DNA of 47,414 nucleotides from Nocardia carnea (GCF_029868325.1 NZ_JARWNW010000196.1:1-47414), one strand, 5' to 3'; shown: positions 30,899 to 39,399, counted from the stretch's first letter. Numbers and translations: made by a program. Notes: generated by a model not told the origin, from the letters alone.

Positions 30899-32062
30899 TT
30901 ATTCGCGGATGACCTCCACCGGGTCGCTGAGTGCCTGGGCCAGCGCCGCCTGTTGCGCGGCACCGGCGGGTGCGATCGCGGCGGAGGCCGCTGCCGTATG
31001 GGTGCCGAGTAGCGACACCATGTGCTGGAGCCGGCCGATCCCGCTTTCCAGGAGTTCGGCGGCGTCGAGGAGCTGGGCGACGCCCTCGTCGGCGCGCGCG
31101 GGTATATCCGCGGCCATTGCGCCGCCCTGATCGAGCTGATCGGAGATCGCGGCGAGGCGGCCGGCCAGGTCGTGCAGGGTGGTGCCCAGCCCCGCATCCG
31201 GGTCCGTGCCGGGGCCGAGCTGTTCGGCGGGATCGTCCAATTGTGCGGTGACCTGCCCGGATACGTCACGGACAGCCTGCAGTTTCGCGATGATATCGGC
31301 GATCGGCGCGGCGCCCGCGCCGGGCAGGCCGCGCAGCAACGGGAGTATCCGGTCGAGTCCGGTGGTCGTCGCGGCCGCCGCCTGCCGCGCCTCGCCCAGC
31401 GTGATCTCCGTGGTGTCGAGGGCCGTGGCGAGCATCCCGGCTTGCCCGGCCACACCGTCCAGCGTGGCGGTCAGGGAGTCGATCGCCGAGGACAGCTGGG
31501 CCACACCGGTTTCGGTGACCTCGACGAGATCCAGCAGCTGTTCCGAACCGGCGTCGAACTGTTCGGTGCCCGCCACCGCCGCGTCCAACCCGGTACCCAG
31601 CAGTTGGGCGGTGAACTGTGCCGACGAGATATGCGTCCGGGCGCGGGCGGTGGCCTCCAGCGCGGTCGCGATCCCGGCGGCGCCGATCTGCCGGGTGACG
31701 GTCGTGATCGCGCCCTCGACAGTGGCGTTCTCGGCGTCGTCGTGGATTTCGACGGTGAGCCGGGCGCGGCGCGGCGAGTTACCGGCCAGGGTCGTCATGG
31801 CGTCGGACAGGTCCGCGGGCAGGGTGATCACCGCCGCGTAATCGCCGGTATCCGCGGCCTCGGCGGGCAGGATGTGCCAGTCGTAGCCGCCGGCCTGCTG
31901 AACCGATTCGAGAACCCGGTCGCCCGTCGGCCCGGTATCGGCGTTCACGAGGGCGATGCCGGTCGGCGCCGCGGAGACACGGGTACATGCGGTGACGCCG
32001 GCGGCCGCACCGATGAGGACTACGAGACTCACGGATGCCGCCCGGGCGTGGGTTCTGATCAC
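30899..32062 (-). CDS. YhgE/Pip-like lipoprotein without the membrane domain
   Basis: A 387-aa exported protein. It has a hydrophobic N-terminus (SVSLVVLIGAAAGVTAC) with lipobox VTAC, so Cys26 is a likely lipid site. It continues with ALVNADTGPTGDRVLESVQQ and a long Ala/Thr-rich helical region with LEATARARTHISSAQF and AGQAGMLATALDTTEIT. This is the extracellular part of the actinobacterial YhgE/Pip family, whose members normally continue into about five membrane helices. Here the frame stops right after ALSDPVEVIRE, where the helices should begin. The start is GTG at 32062. A TACTGT -10 at 32070-32075 lies 7 nt upstream, so the transcript may be leaderless. Confidence 0.7.
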   Translation of the reverse strand: MIRTHARAASVSLVVLIGAAAGVTACTRVSAAPTGIALVNADTGPTGDRVLESVQQAGGYDWHILPAEAADTGDYAAVITLPADLSDAMTTLAGNSPRRARLTVEIHDDAENATVEGAITTVTRQIGAAGIATALEATARARTHISSAQFTAQLLGTGLDAAVAGTEQFDAGSEQLLDLVEVTETGVAQLSSAIDSLTATLDGVAGQAGMLATALDTTEITLGEARQAAAATTTGLDRILPLLRGLPGAGAAPIADIIAKLQAVRDVSGQVTAQLDDPAEQLGPGTDPDAGLGTTLHDLAGRLAAISDQLDQGGAMAADIPARADEGVAQLLDAAELLESGIGRLQHMVSLLGTHTAAASAAIAPAGAAQQAALAQALSDPVEVIRE

Positions 32063-32213
32063 GGAACGGACAGTACGGCTGCTTTTTGACAGAACAGCCT
32101 GGCATCGGTGAGGGTTCGGTAAGGATTCCGGCGGAATCGGCCACCGCCTTGCCCGGGCCTGCACAGCGGGCGATTCCGTTCGCGCGGAAACCGACGATTC
32201 CGGGCCCTCCGCA

Positions 32214-32232
32214 ACCAAGCGCTTGCTACGAT
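32214..32232 (+). promoter_or_regulatory. KstR2-like operator over a leaderless promoter
   Basis: ACCAAGCGCTTGCT (32214-32227) fits the published KstR2 pattern AnCAAGnnCTTGnT at every fixed position. A TACGAT -10 hexamer (32227-32232) overlaps it by one base and is followed by exactly 6 nt and the ATG at 32239. Repression of the next gene by a TetR-family protein is the direct reading. Confidence 0.6.
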
Positions 32233-32238
32233 TCGTCG

Positions 32239-33324
32239 ATGATCTCGACGGTCGTCTGGGGGACCGGCAATGTAGGTCGCGCCGCAATACGCGCGGTCGA
32301 CGCCCATCCGGAGCTCGTACTGAAGGCCGTGGTCGTCCACGATCCGGCCAAGCACGGGCGTGACGCCGGTGAACTCGCTGCGCTGGACCGGCAGCTCGGC
32401 ATCGCCGCCACCACCGATATCGAGGCCGTGCTCGCGGACAGCCCCGATGCCGTGGTCTATGCCGCGTCCGGCGATATCCGGCCCGCCGAGGCCCTCGCCG
32501 ATATCGTCCGCGCGGTGGGCGCCGGTGCCGTGGTGGTGACACCGGCCCTGTATGCCCTCTACGACCAGCGCGGCGCACCGCCGGAAATCCGCGAACCGGT
32601 ACTGGCCGCCATCGAATCCGGTGGCGGATCCCTGTTCGTGTCCGGCATAGACCCCGGCTGGGGCAACGACGTCCTGCCGGTGCTGATCAGCGGTCTCGGC
32701 AGCGTGGTCGATGTGGTGCGCTGCCAGGAGATCTTCGACTATTCGACCTACGACCAGCCCGATTCCGTCCGCTACCTGGTGGGTATGGGGCAGCCCATGG
32801 ACCAGCTGCCACCCATGGTGGCGCCCGGTGTGCCGACCATGGTGTGGGGCGGGCAGGTGCGGCTCATGGCTCGCGCGCTCGGGGTCGACCTGGACGAGAT
32901 CCGCGAAGACGTACAGCGACTGCCGCTCGAATCCACGGTCGAGACCGCGACGATGGGCAGTTTCGCGGCCGGGACGCAAGGCGCGATGCGCTTCGAGGTC
33001 CAGGGCATCGTGGCGGGGGAGCCGCGCATCATCGTCGAGCACATCACCCGTATCCACCCGTCCTGCGCCGCCGAATGGCCTGCTCCGCCCAACGGGTCGG
33101 GCGCGCACCGGGTGATCATCGAAGGGCGACCGCGTATCGAGGTCACCGTCGAAGCCACCGACGAGGGCGGCAACTACGCGGCCGGTGGTAACGCCACCGC
33201 AGTCGGGCGCCTCGTCGGCGCCATCGACTGGCTCGTCGGCGCCGCGCCCGGCCTCTACGACGCACTCGACATACCGCTGCGGCCGGCGGCCGGCAAGCTG
33301 GGAAGGAACAGCCATGCGAGTTGA
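32239..33324 (+). CDS. DapB-fold NAD(P)H dehydrogenase
   Basis: A 361-aa protein with an N-terminal Rossmann domain like dihydrodipicolinate reductase (STVVWGTGNVGRAAIRAV, then KAVVVHDPAKHGRDAGELA). It lacks the DapB C-terminal signature. It resembles 2,4-diaminopentanoate-dehydrogenase-like proteins; its C-terminal half holds VSGIDPGWGNDVLPVLISGL and MGQPMDQLPPMV. The reaction is unknown. The ATG at 32239 follows a -10 at 6-nt distance, so the transcript is leaderless; starts further upstream are excluded by the promoter. It overlaps the AhpD-like gene by 11 bases. The KstR2-like operator hints at sterol-ring catabolism or its regulon. Confidence 0.75.
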   Translation: MISTVVWGTGNVGRAAIRAVDAHPELVLKAVVVHDPAKHGRDAGELAALDRQLGIAATTDIEAVLADSPDAVVYAASGDIRPAEALADIVRAVGAGAVVVTPALYALYDQRGAPPEIREPVLAAIESGGGSLFVSGIDPGWGNDVLPVLISGLGSVVDVVRCQEIFDYSTYDQPDSVRYLVGMGQPMDQLPPMVAPGVPTMVWGGQVRLMARALGVDLDEIREDVQRLPLESTVETATMGSFAAGTQGAMRFEVQGIVAGEPRIIVEHITRIHPSCAAEWPAPPNGSGAHRVIIEGRPRIEVTVEATDEGGNYAAGGNATAVGRLVGAIDWLVGAAPGLYDALDIPLRPAAGKLGRNSHAS

Positions 33325-33826
33325 TATCCCCGAAGGTAAGGATCCCATCGGCTATGTGTGGGGCGAGATGGTGCCGGGTATCGGGACCGCCGCCTCGAAG
33401 TTCTCGCTGGCGGTCTATGAGCACACCACGCTCGGACTGCGCGAATTCGAGGCGGCGCGGCTGCGGATCGCCCAGATCAACGGCTGCATCTTCTGCCTGG
33501 ACTGGCGTACCGAACGCGACGGGCAGAAGGTGGAGGAGGGTTTCGCCGACGCCGTGACCGACTGGCGCGTCTCCGCCGAACTCGACGACCGGACCCGGCT
33601 GGCCGCCGAATACGCCGAACGCTACGCCCTCGATCACCACAATCTGGACGAGGATTTCTGGTCCCGGATGACCGCGCACTACAGCCAGGCCGAAATCGTG
33701 GAACTCAGCATGTGCCTGGGTTCGTGGCTCGCGTTCGGCCGGCTCAATCATGTGCTCGGACTCGACGCGGTCTGTGTACTACCAGGGCATTCCGGCGGCG
33801 CTGCGGGCGCCCGGCCCGGTGCCTGA
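33314..33826 (+). CDS. AhpD-like carboxymuconolactone decarboxylase family protein
   Basis: A 170-aa, all-helical protein of the AhpD/CMD superfamily. It has EFEAARLRIAQINGCIFCLDWRT with a CxxC pair (C58, C61), and MCLGSWLAFGRLNHVLGL near the end. The CxxC members are thiol peroxidase-type reductants or of unknown role. GGGAAGGAACA precedes the ATG at 33314, which lies inside the 3' end of the dehydrogenase gene, so the two are coupled. The last residues (LPGHSGGAAGARPGA) are outside the family core. Confidence 0.82.
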   Translation: MRVDIPEGKDPIGYVWGEMVPGIGTAASKFSLAVYEHTTLGLREFEAARLRIAQINGCIFCLDWRTERDGQKVEEGFADAVTDWRVSAELDDRTRLAAEYAERYALDHHNLDEDFWSRMTAHYSQAEIVELSMCLGSWLAFGRLNHVLGLDAVCVLPGHSGGAAGARPGA

Positions 33827-33835
33827 CCCGGCACT

Positions 33836-33859
33836 GTTGAATTCGCCCGCGCTGGGTAC
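33836..33859 (+). promoter_or_regulatory. Probable SigB/SigF-type promoter
   Basis: GTTGAA-N12-GGGTAC (GTTG-N14-GGGTAC), followed by 9 nt and the ATG of the molybdopterin enzyme at 33869. The spacing to the start codon equals that at two other genes here. Confidence 0.45.
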
Positions 33860-33868
33860 GCGCGGGGT

Positions 33869-36313
33869 ATGGAGAAACGCGACCGTATCGCCGATCCCTG
33901 GGGCGACCGGACCCCGTACGCCCCGGGAGACACCTGGCCGGCCCGGGTGGACAGTTATCTGGCCGACGGCGTGGACCCGGCGACCGTGCGCTGGGTGCCG
34001 TCGGCGTCGGTGCTGCACTCCAACGGCGACGCCCTGGATATCGCGGTCCGTGACGACCGCATCGTCGGGGTCCGGGGCCGGGGCACCGACCGGGTGAACC
34101 GCGGCCGGCTCGGCCCCAAGGATCTGTTCGGCTGGCAGGCCAATTCCGCGGCCGACCGGCTCACCCGGCCGTTGATCCGGGTCGACGGCGAACTGGTGGA
34201 AACCGATTGGGATACCGCGATGCAGCGCGTGGTGCGGCACAGCTCGGATCTGCTCGCCGAGCACGGCCCCGCCTCGATCGGTTTCTACACCTCCGGGCAG
34301 TTGTTCCTCGAGGAGTACTACACGCTCGGCGTGATCGCGCACGGTGCCCTCGGCACCAACCATCTGGACGGCAACACCCGCCTGTGCACGGCGACGGCCG
34401 CGGCCGCGTTGAAGGAATCCTTCGGCTGTGACGGCCAGCCCGGTTCCTACACCGATATCGACCACGCCGATACGATCGCCCTGTTCGGTCACAATGTCGC
34501 CGAAACCCAGACGGTGCTCTGGTCGCGCATGCTCGACCGGCTCGCGGGCGACGATCCGCCGGCACTGTTGTGCGTGGATCCGCGGCGCACGCAGGTCGCC
34601 GAATACGCCACGATGCATCTGGCGCCGCTGCCCGGCACCAACCTCGCCCTCATGAACGCGTTGCTGCACGAGATCGTCGTCAACAACTGGATCGACATGG
34701 CCTATATCGACGCACATACCGTCGGTTTCGACCGCCTCCGCGAGCAGGTCGCGGAGTACCCGCCCGAAGTGGCGGAACGGATCTGCGATATCCCCGCCGC
34801 CGATATCCGTGCCGCCGCCCGCCTGCTGGGCTCCGCGCGCCGCCTGCTGTCCACCGTGCTGCAGGGCTTCTATCAGTCCCACCAGGCGACGGCCGCCGCG
34901 GTGCAGGTCAACAACATCCATCTACTGCGCGGCATGCTCGGCCGCCCCGGCTGCGGCGTGCTGCAGATGAACGGCCAGCCGACCGCCCAGAACACCCGCG
35001 AATGCGGCGCCGACGGCGATATCGCCGGATTCCGCAACTGGGCCAACGACACCCATATCGCCGACCTGGCCCGGATCTGGAACCTGGACCCCGAGCAGCT
35101 TCCGCACGACCGGCCACCGACCCATGTGATGAAGATGATGGACCTCGCCGAAGAGGGCAGCCTGCGAATGTTGTGGGTGAGCGCGACGAACCCCGCGGTT
35201 TCGCTGCCCGAACTCGCCCGCATCCGCGACATCCTGTCCAGTGCGGGGCTGTTTCTCGTGGTGCAGGACATGTTCCGCACCGAAACCGCCGAACTGGCCG
35301 ATATCGTGCTACCCGCTGCGGGCTGGGGTGAGAAGACCGGCACGTTCACCAACGTCGACCGCACCGTGCACCTGTCCGAACGTGCGGTCGACCCGCCCGG
35401 CGAAGCCCGCGCCGACCTGGACATCCTGCTGGATTACGCCCGGCGAATGGATTTCCGCGACCGCGACGGCGGACCCCTGCCCGGCTGGCGCGACGCCGAA
35501 TCCGCGTTCGACGCATGGAAACAGTGCTCGGCGGGCCGCCCCTGCGACTACACGGGCCTCACCTACGAGAAACTACGCGGCGATTCGGGGATCCAATGGC
35601 CGTGCACCGCGACCGCACCCGACGGGACCGAACGGTTGTATACCGACGGCAAATTCTGGAGCGCCCCCGATTACTGCGAGTCCTACGGCAAAGACCTGAT
35701 CACCGGCACACCGCTGAAACCCGGCGAATACCGGGCGCTGAATCCGGACGGCAAGGCGATCATCAGATCCGCCGGCTACCTGCCACCCGCCGAGCAGCCC
35801 GACGACCGGCGACCCTTCGCGCTGATCACCGGCCGTACGCTGTACCACTTCCACACCCGGACCAAAACCGGCCGAGTCCCGCAACTGCAGGCCGCCGCAC
35901 CCGAGGTGTGGGTGGAGATCTCCGGTGCCGACGCCGAACGGGACGGTATCGCCGAAGGCGATCAGGTGGAGGTCAGCACGGCACGCGGTGTGCTCCGCGG
36001 GCGCGCCCGGGTGAGCGGGGTCCGCCCCGGTGTGCTGTTCGTACCGTTCCACTACGGGTACTGGGACGCCGACGGCCGGGGTCACGACCGTGCGGCCAAC
36101 GAACTCACGATCACCAACTGGGACCCGGTGTCCAAACAACCGCTGTACAAGACCGCCGCGGCCGCCTTGCGTCGTCTCGACCGCGGTACCGGCCCGGCCC
36201 CCGCGCCGACCAACACGGCCTCGGCGCCGCTGGACGATTCGGTGCAGCGGACAGCCGGGGGAGCGCCCGCACAGGCCGGCAGCGAAACCCTTGTCCGCAC
36301 TGCAGGTGGCTGA
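33869..36313 (+). CDS. Molybdopterin oxidoreductase without N-terminal 4Fe-4S ligands
   Basis: An 814-aa bis-MGD enzyme of the formate-dehydrogenase/nitrate-reductase superfamily; M. tuberculosis Rv0197 appears to be of the same type. The Mo-ligand Cys is in NTRLCTATAAAAL (C173). IGFYTSGQLFLEEYYTLG, ALFGHNVAETQTVLWSR, AGWGEKTGTFTNVDRTVH and the molydop-binding C-terminal domain (FALITGRTLYHFHTRT) are all present. The normal CxxCxxxC-type Fe-S motif is replaced by WVPSASVLHSNG near residues 42-53, and GRLCPK is GRLGPK (about 80-84). All four cluster ligands seem lost. There is no TAT signal, so it is cytoplasmic. The last ~50 residues are a Pro/Ala tail. The electron partner is unknown. Confidence 0.85.
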   Translation: MEKRDRIADPWGDRTPYAPGDTWPARVDSYLADGVDPATVRWVPSASVLHSNGDALDIAVRDDRIVGVRGRGTDRVNRGRLGPKDLFGWQANSAADRLTRPLIRVDGELVETDWDTAMQRVVRHSSDLLAEHGPASIGFYTSGQLFLEEYYTLGVIAHGALGTNHLDGNTRLCTATAAAALKESFGCDGQPGSYTDIDHADTIALFGHNVAETQTVLWSRMLDRLAGDDPPALLCVDPRRTQVAEYATMHLAPLPGTNLALMNALLHEIVVNNWIDMAYIDAHTVGFDRLREQVAEYPPEVAERICDIPAADIRAAARLLGSARRLLSTVLQGFYQSHQATAAAVQVNNIHLLRGMLGRPGCGVLQMNGQPTAQNTRECGADGDIAGFRNWANDTHIADLARIWNLDPEQLPHDRPPTHVMKMMDLAEEGSLRMLWVSATNPAVSLPELARIRDILSSAGLFLVVQDMFRTETAELADIVLPAAGWGEKTGTFTNVDRTVHLSERAVDPPGEARADLDILLDYARRMDFRDRDGGPLPGWRDAESAFDAWKQCSAGRPCDYTGLTYEKLRGDSGIQWPCTATAPDGTERLYTDGKFWSAPDYCESYGKDLITGTPLKPGEYRALNPDGKAIIRSAGYLPPAEQPDDRRPFALITGRTLYHFHTRTKTGRVPQLQAAAPEVWVEISGADAERDGIAEGDQVEVSTARGVLRGRARVSGVRPGVLFVPFHYGYWDADGRGHDRAANELTITNWDPVSKQPLYKTAAAALRRLDRGTGPAPAPTNTASAPLDDSVQRTAGGAPAQAGSETLVRTAGG

Positions 36314-36658
36314 GCCGAGCGCGCCGCTCTGCCCCGTCGGTCCCCACTGCACCGGCTGGACCGACTCGACGTGCGCCGGTCCCAAACCGGCGATGGAACG
36401 GGCGGGTCGAAGAGGGCACGCACCGCATGTTCGTCGGTGACGTCGACTTTTGTCCTGTTCACCGCAGGGACCGTGGTTACGGAGTCGGTTGGTCGAATCC
36501 ATCCCTACTCGCATGAGTGCCGGCGGGGCGTGCGCCGGGCTCCTGCGGGTCGTGGTGCCGCCGGTCGTCGGAGCGGCGTTCTCGGGCGCCGAGGCCGCGC
36601 TATCGTGCCGGAACAGATGGTACCGACCGGTGCCGTAGGAGTTTGCCGTGATCGGCGG
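36314..36658. other. Intergenic stretch without recognised features
   Basis: No gene, RNA or strong hairpin is apparent. Frames open in this stretch are short and lack ribosome sites. The promoter for the following epimerase begins at 36659. Confidence 0.5.
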
Positions 36659-36683
36659 GTGTTGCGCGGCCGGATCGGGGTAA
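36659..36683 (+). promoter_or_regulatory. Weak SigB/SigF-type promoter
   Basis: GTGT-N15-GGGTAA, one mismatch in the -35, with the same N15 spacing as the stronger sites. It is 35 bases before the epimerase ATG. Confidence 0.35.
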
Positions 36684-36718
36684 GCCGGTAGCTCCACCTG
36701 ATACGGCGAGGAGAACCG

Positions 36719-37780
36719 ATGCGCGTAGTCGTCACGGGGGCGACCGGCAACGTGGGGACCGCGGTGCTCGACGCCCTGTCCACCACACCCGAGGTGACCT
36801 CGATCACCGGCCTGGCCCGGCGCAAACCCGCCGCGGAACGGCCGGGGGTGGAATGGGTGGCCGCGGATGTCCGGTCGAGTGATCTCGCGGCGATCTTCCG
36901 CGGTGCGGATGCGGTGATCCATCTGGCGTGGGCGTTCCAGCCCACCCGGCGGCCACTGGACACCTGGCGCACCAACGTGGGTGGTACCGAACGCGTCCTC
37001 GACGCCGTGGCGGCCGCCGGGGTGCCGGCCCTCGTCTACGCGTCGTCGATCGGCGCGTACTCGCCGGGTGCCGGCGATACACCGGTCGACGAGACCTGGC
37101 CCACCGAAGGCTGGCCCGAGGCGTCCTACATGGTCGAGAAGGCCTATGTCGAGCGGGTCCTCGACCTGTTCGAACGGCAGCACGGCGAATGCCGGGTGGT
37201 CCGGATGCGACCGGCGTTCATCTTCCAGCGCGCCTCGGCGAGCGAACAGCGCCGCCTGTTCGCCGGGCCACTGGTGCCCAACCGGCTGGTGCGCCCCGAA
37301 CTGCTTCCGGCGCTGCCGTACCCGCGCGGGTTGCGTTTCCAGACTCTGCACAGCGCCGACGTGGCCACCGCCTACGCGGCCGCGGTGGTGGCCGATGTGC
37401 GGGGTGCGTTCAATCTGGCCGCCGAACCGGTCCTCGACCGCGTCGAAATCGAACGCACCCTGGGTGTTCGTGCCCTATCGGTGCCCCCGCGCCTGGTCCG
37501 CACCGCCCTGGCCGGTGCGTGGCATCTGCATCTGGCCCCCGCGACCCCCGGCCTGTTCGACGCCCTCATGCACCTCCCGGTACTGGATACGACCCGGGCA
37601 CGCACCGAACTCGGCTGGACACCCCGCACCGCCGCCACCGATACCCTGCGGCTTTTCCTCGACGCGTTCCGGCGCGGCACCGGCGGACCGACCCCGCCGC
37701 TGGCACCGGACGCCGGCGGCCCGGCCCGGCACCGCGAATTCGGCTCCGGCGTCGGCGGCCACGATCCGGTCGACGAATAG
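36719..37780 (+). CDS. NAD-dependent epimerase/dehydratase-like protein
   Basis: A 353-aa extended SDR. The nucleotide loop is VTGATGNVGTAVLDAL at the N-terminus. AVIHLAWAFQ lies near residue 69. The Ser/Tyr/Lys set is in YASSIGAYSPG and SYMVEKAYVERVL (YxxxK). A substrate-domain helix carries LHSADVATAYAAAV. The last ~35 residues are Gly/Pro-rich and not part of the fold. GGCGAGGAG lies 5-6 nt before the ATG. The substrate is unknown; relatives act on nucleotide sugars or hydroxylated lipids. Confidence 0.8.
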   Translation: MRVVVTGATGNVGTAVLDALSTTPEVTSITGLARRKPAAERPGVEWVAADVRSSDLAAIFRGADAVIHLAWAFQPTRRPLDTWRTNVGGTERVLDAVAAAGVPALVYASSIGAYSPGAGDTPVDETWPTEGWPEASYMVEKAYVERVLDLFERQHGECRVVRMRPAFIFQRASASEQRRLFAGPLVPNRLVRPELLPALPYPRGLRFQTLHSADVATAYAAAVVADVRGAFNLAAEPVLDRVEIERTLGVRALSVPPRLVRTALAGAWHLHLAPATPGLFDALMHLPVLDTTRARTELGWTPRTAATDTLRLFLDAFRRGTGGPTPPLAPDAGGPARHREFGSGVGGHDPVDE

Positions 37781-37782
37781 CT

Positions 37783-37807
37783 GTGTCACCGCGCCCGGAC
37801 CGGGTAG
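37783..37807 (+). promoter_or_regulatory. Weak SigB/SigF-type promoter
   Basis: GTGT-N15-GGGTAG, followed by exactly 9 nt and the ATG at 37817. The -35 has one mismatch. Confidence 0.4.
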
Positions 37808-37816
37808 CCGCCGCGC

Positions 37817-38671
37817 ATGGCTACTATCGCTCCCTTACCGAAAGAACGTATCGGCGCGCCGTTGCGCGCGGTGGTGACCGGTTCCGATTCGGGTATCGGC
37901 CGGGCCGTCGCGGTGGCATTGGCCGGTGGCGGCGTCGATGTGGGCATCACGTATCACACGGATGAAGCCGGGGCCGCGCATACCGCCGGCCTGGCCCGTG
38001 AGCGGGGTGCCCAGGCCGTCGTCCGGCAGCTCGACCTGGACGATCTGCCGACCAGCACGGCCGCGATCGACGAACTCGCAGGCGAACTGGGCGGGCTGGA
38101 TGTGCTGGTGAACTGCGCGGGCACCGGATCCTCGCAGAAGGCAATGGATATGGATTTCGACACCTGGCGACATGTGCTCTCCGTCGATCTCGACGGGGCG
38201 TTCCTGTGCACCCAGCGTGCCGTGCGTCATATGATCGACGCCGGTCGTGGCGGCCGGGTCATCAATATCACCAGCGTGCACGAGCATGCGCCGAAGGTCG
38301 GGGCGGCACCCTACTGCGCCGCCAAAGCGGGTCTGGGTGCGCTCACCAAAGTGCTGGCGCTGGAGCTGGCCGAGCACGACATCACCGTGAACTCCGTGGC
38401 GCCGGGCGAGATCTCCACGCCGATGACCGGCCAGGACGATGCCGACCCGCGCGAGCACCCCCGGCCGGGCCTACCGCTGGGCCGGCCCGGTCACGCCGAC
38501 GAGGTGGCCTCGGTGGTCGCGTTCCTCGCCACCCCGGCCGCCGGCTATGTCACCGGCGCTTCCTACGTCGTCGACGGCGGGATGCTGCTCATGGGTCCGC
38601 AAACCAGTCAGCTGGTCGGCGACGAGAGCTGGCGTCGTCCGGGCGCGGCCCAGGAGGTGGCCGATGTTTGA
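37817..38671 (+). CDS. SDR-family oxidoreductase
   Basis: A 284-aa classical short-chain dehydrogenase. Features: VVTGSDSGIGRAVAVALA (GxxxGxG), a NCAG motif in VLVNCAGTGSS, catalytic Ser in ITSVHEH, Tyr and Lys in YCAAKAGLGALTK, and NSVAPGEISTPM. The C-terminal 25 residues (GMLLMGPQTSQLVGDESW) are longer than in standard SDRs. The substrate is unknown. It has no ribosome site and a -10-like GGGTAG 9 nt upstream, so it may be leaderless. It overlaps the catalase-fold gene by 8 bases (38664-38671) and is translationally coupled to it. Confidence 0.83.
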   Translation: MATIAPLPKERIGAPLRAVVTGSDSGIGRAVAVALAGGGVDVGITYHTDEAGAAHTAGLARERGAQAVVRQLDLDDLPTSTAAIDELAGELGGLDVLVNCAGTGSSQKAMDMDFDTWRHVLSVDLDGAFLCTQRAVRHMIDAGRGGRVINITSVHEHAPKVGAAPYCAAKAGLGALTKVLALELAEHDITVNSVAPGEISTPMTGQDDADPREHPRPGLPLGRPGHADEVASVVAFLATPAAGYVTGASYVVDGGMLLMGPQTSQLVGDESWRRPGAAQEVADV

Positions 38672-39377
38672 TCCGATCACCCCTGTGGTGCGGACCGCCT
38701 TCGATACCGGCGCGCGGTTGCGGCACGCCCGCTTCTTCCACCCCCGCGGCATCCGTCTGGCCGGGCGGTTCCGGGCCGAACCCGAATTCGAGGAGTTGTT
38801 CGGCAGCGGTGACCGTGCGGTGATCGCCCGCCTGTCCAAGGGCACGGGCACTCCCGGCACCGTGCCGGATATTCTCGGGATCGGCTTCCGCGTCCTCGCC
38901 CGCGACGAACACCCCTGGGATTTCGCCCTCGCCACCACCGGCCGCGGTATGGCCGGCCGGTTCGTGGTGACCCCCGCGCGCGGGTGGTCGCACGCCCGCT
39001 ACGGATCCCTGCTGCCGTATCGTTTCCCCGATTCGAGCCTGCGCTGGATCTTCGCCGACCCGGTCGGGCCGCAGCCCGGCAGTGCCGCGCTCGGCGAACT
39101 CGAACAGCATCTGCAGGAGCATCCGTTCGATTTCGAGATCACCGCGGCGGGTTTGCGCTCACGTCCGCGGACGGTCGGTGAGCTGGCCCTGCGGCTGGCG
39201 GACCCGGAGGAACACCGGACGGATTTCTTCGATCCGATGCTCAACCATCCCGAGGACGTGCAACCGGTACCCCAGGTGGTGCAGCGCCTCCGCGAGGCCG
39301 CCTACACCGGTAGCCGGCGTGGCCGCGGCGCCGAGGACCGCGAGACCGGGCGGGCCACCGGAACGATCCCCGGCTGA
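38664..39377 (+). CDS. Catalase-fold heme-binding-like protein
   Basis: A 237-aa protein resembling the minimal catalase-related proteins (SrpA-like), some annotated as phosphodiesterases in mycobacteria. Features: RHARFFHPRGIRLAGRFRAE, RAVIARLSKGTGTPGTVPDILGIGFRVL (compare GRFS-PGG-DVRG in catalases), and WDFALATTGRG. No proximal Tyr motif is obvious, so heme binding is an inference. AGGAGGTGG lies 4 nt before the ATG, inside the SDR 3' end. The coupling to an SDR suggests a peroxide-linked role. Confidence 0.68.
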   Translation: MFDPITPVVRTAFDTGARLRHARFFHPRGIRLAGRFRAEPEFEELFGSGDRAVIARLSKGTGTPGTVPDILGIGFRVLARDEHPWDFALATTGRGMAGRFVVTPARGWSHARYGSLLPYRFPDSSLRWIFADPVGPQPGSAALGELEQHLQEHPFDFEITAAGLRSRPRTVGELALRLADPEEHRTDFFDPMLNHPEDVQPVPQVVQRLREAAYTGSRRGRGAEDRETGRATGTIPG

Positions 39378-39399
39378 GCCGGTGATTCGGTGACAACCT

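Noticed and set aside
36450..36638. 62-codon plus frame between the molybdoenzyme and the epimerase
   Set aside because: No ribosome site, no family match, and it ends before the promoter region. Treated as non-coding.
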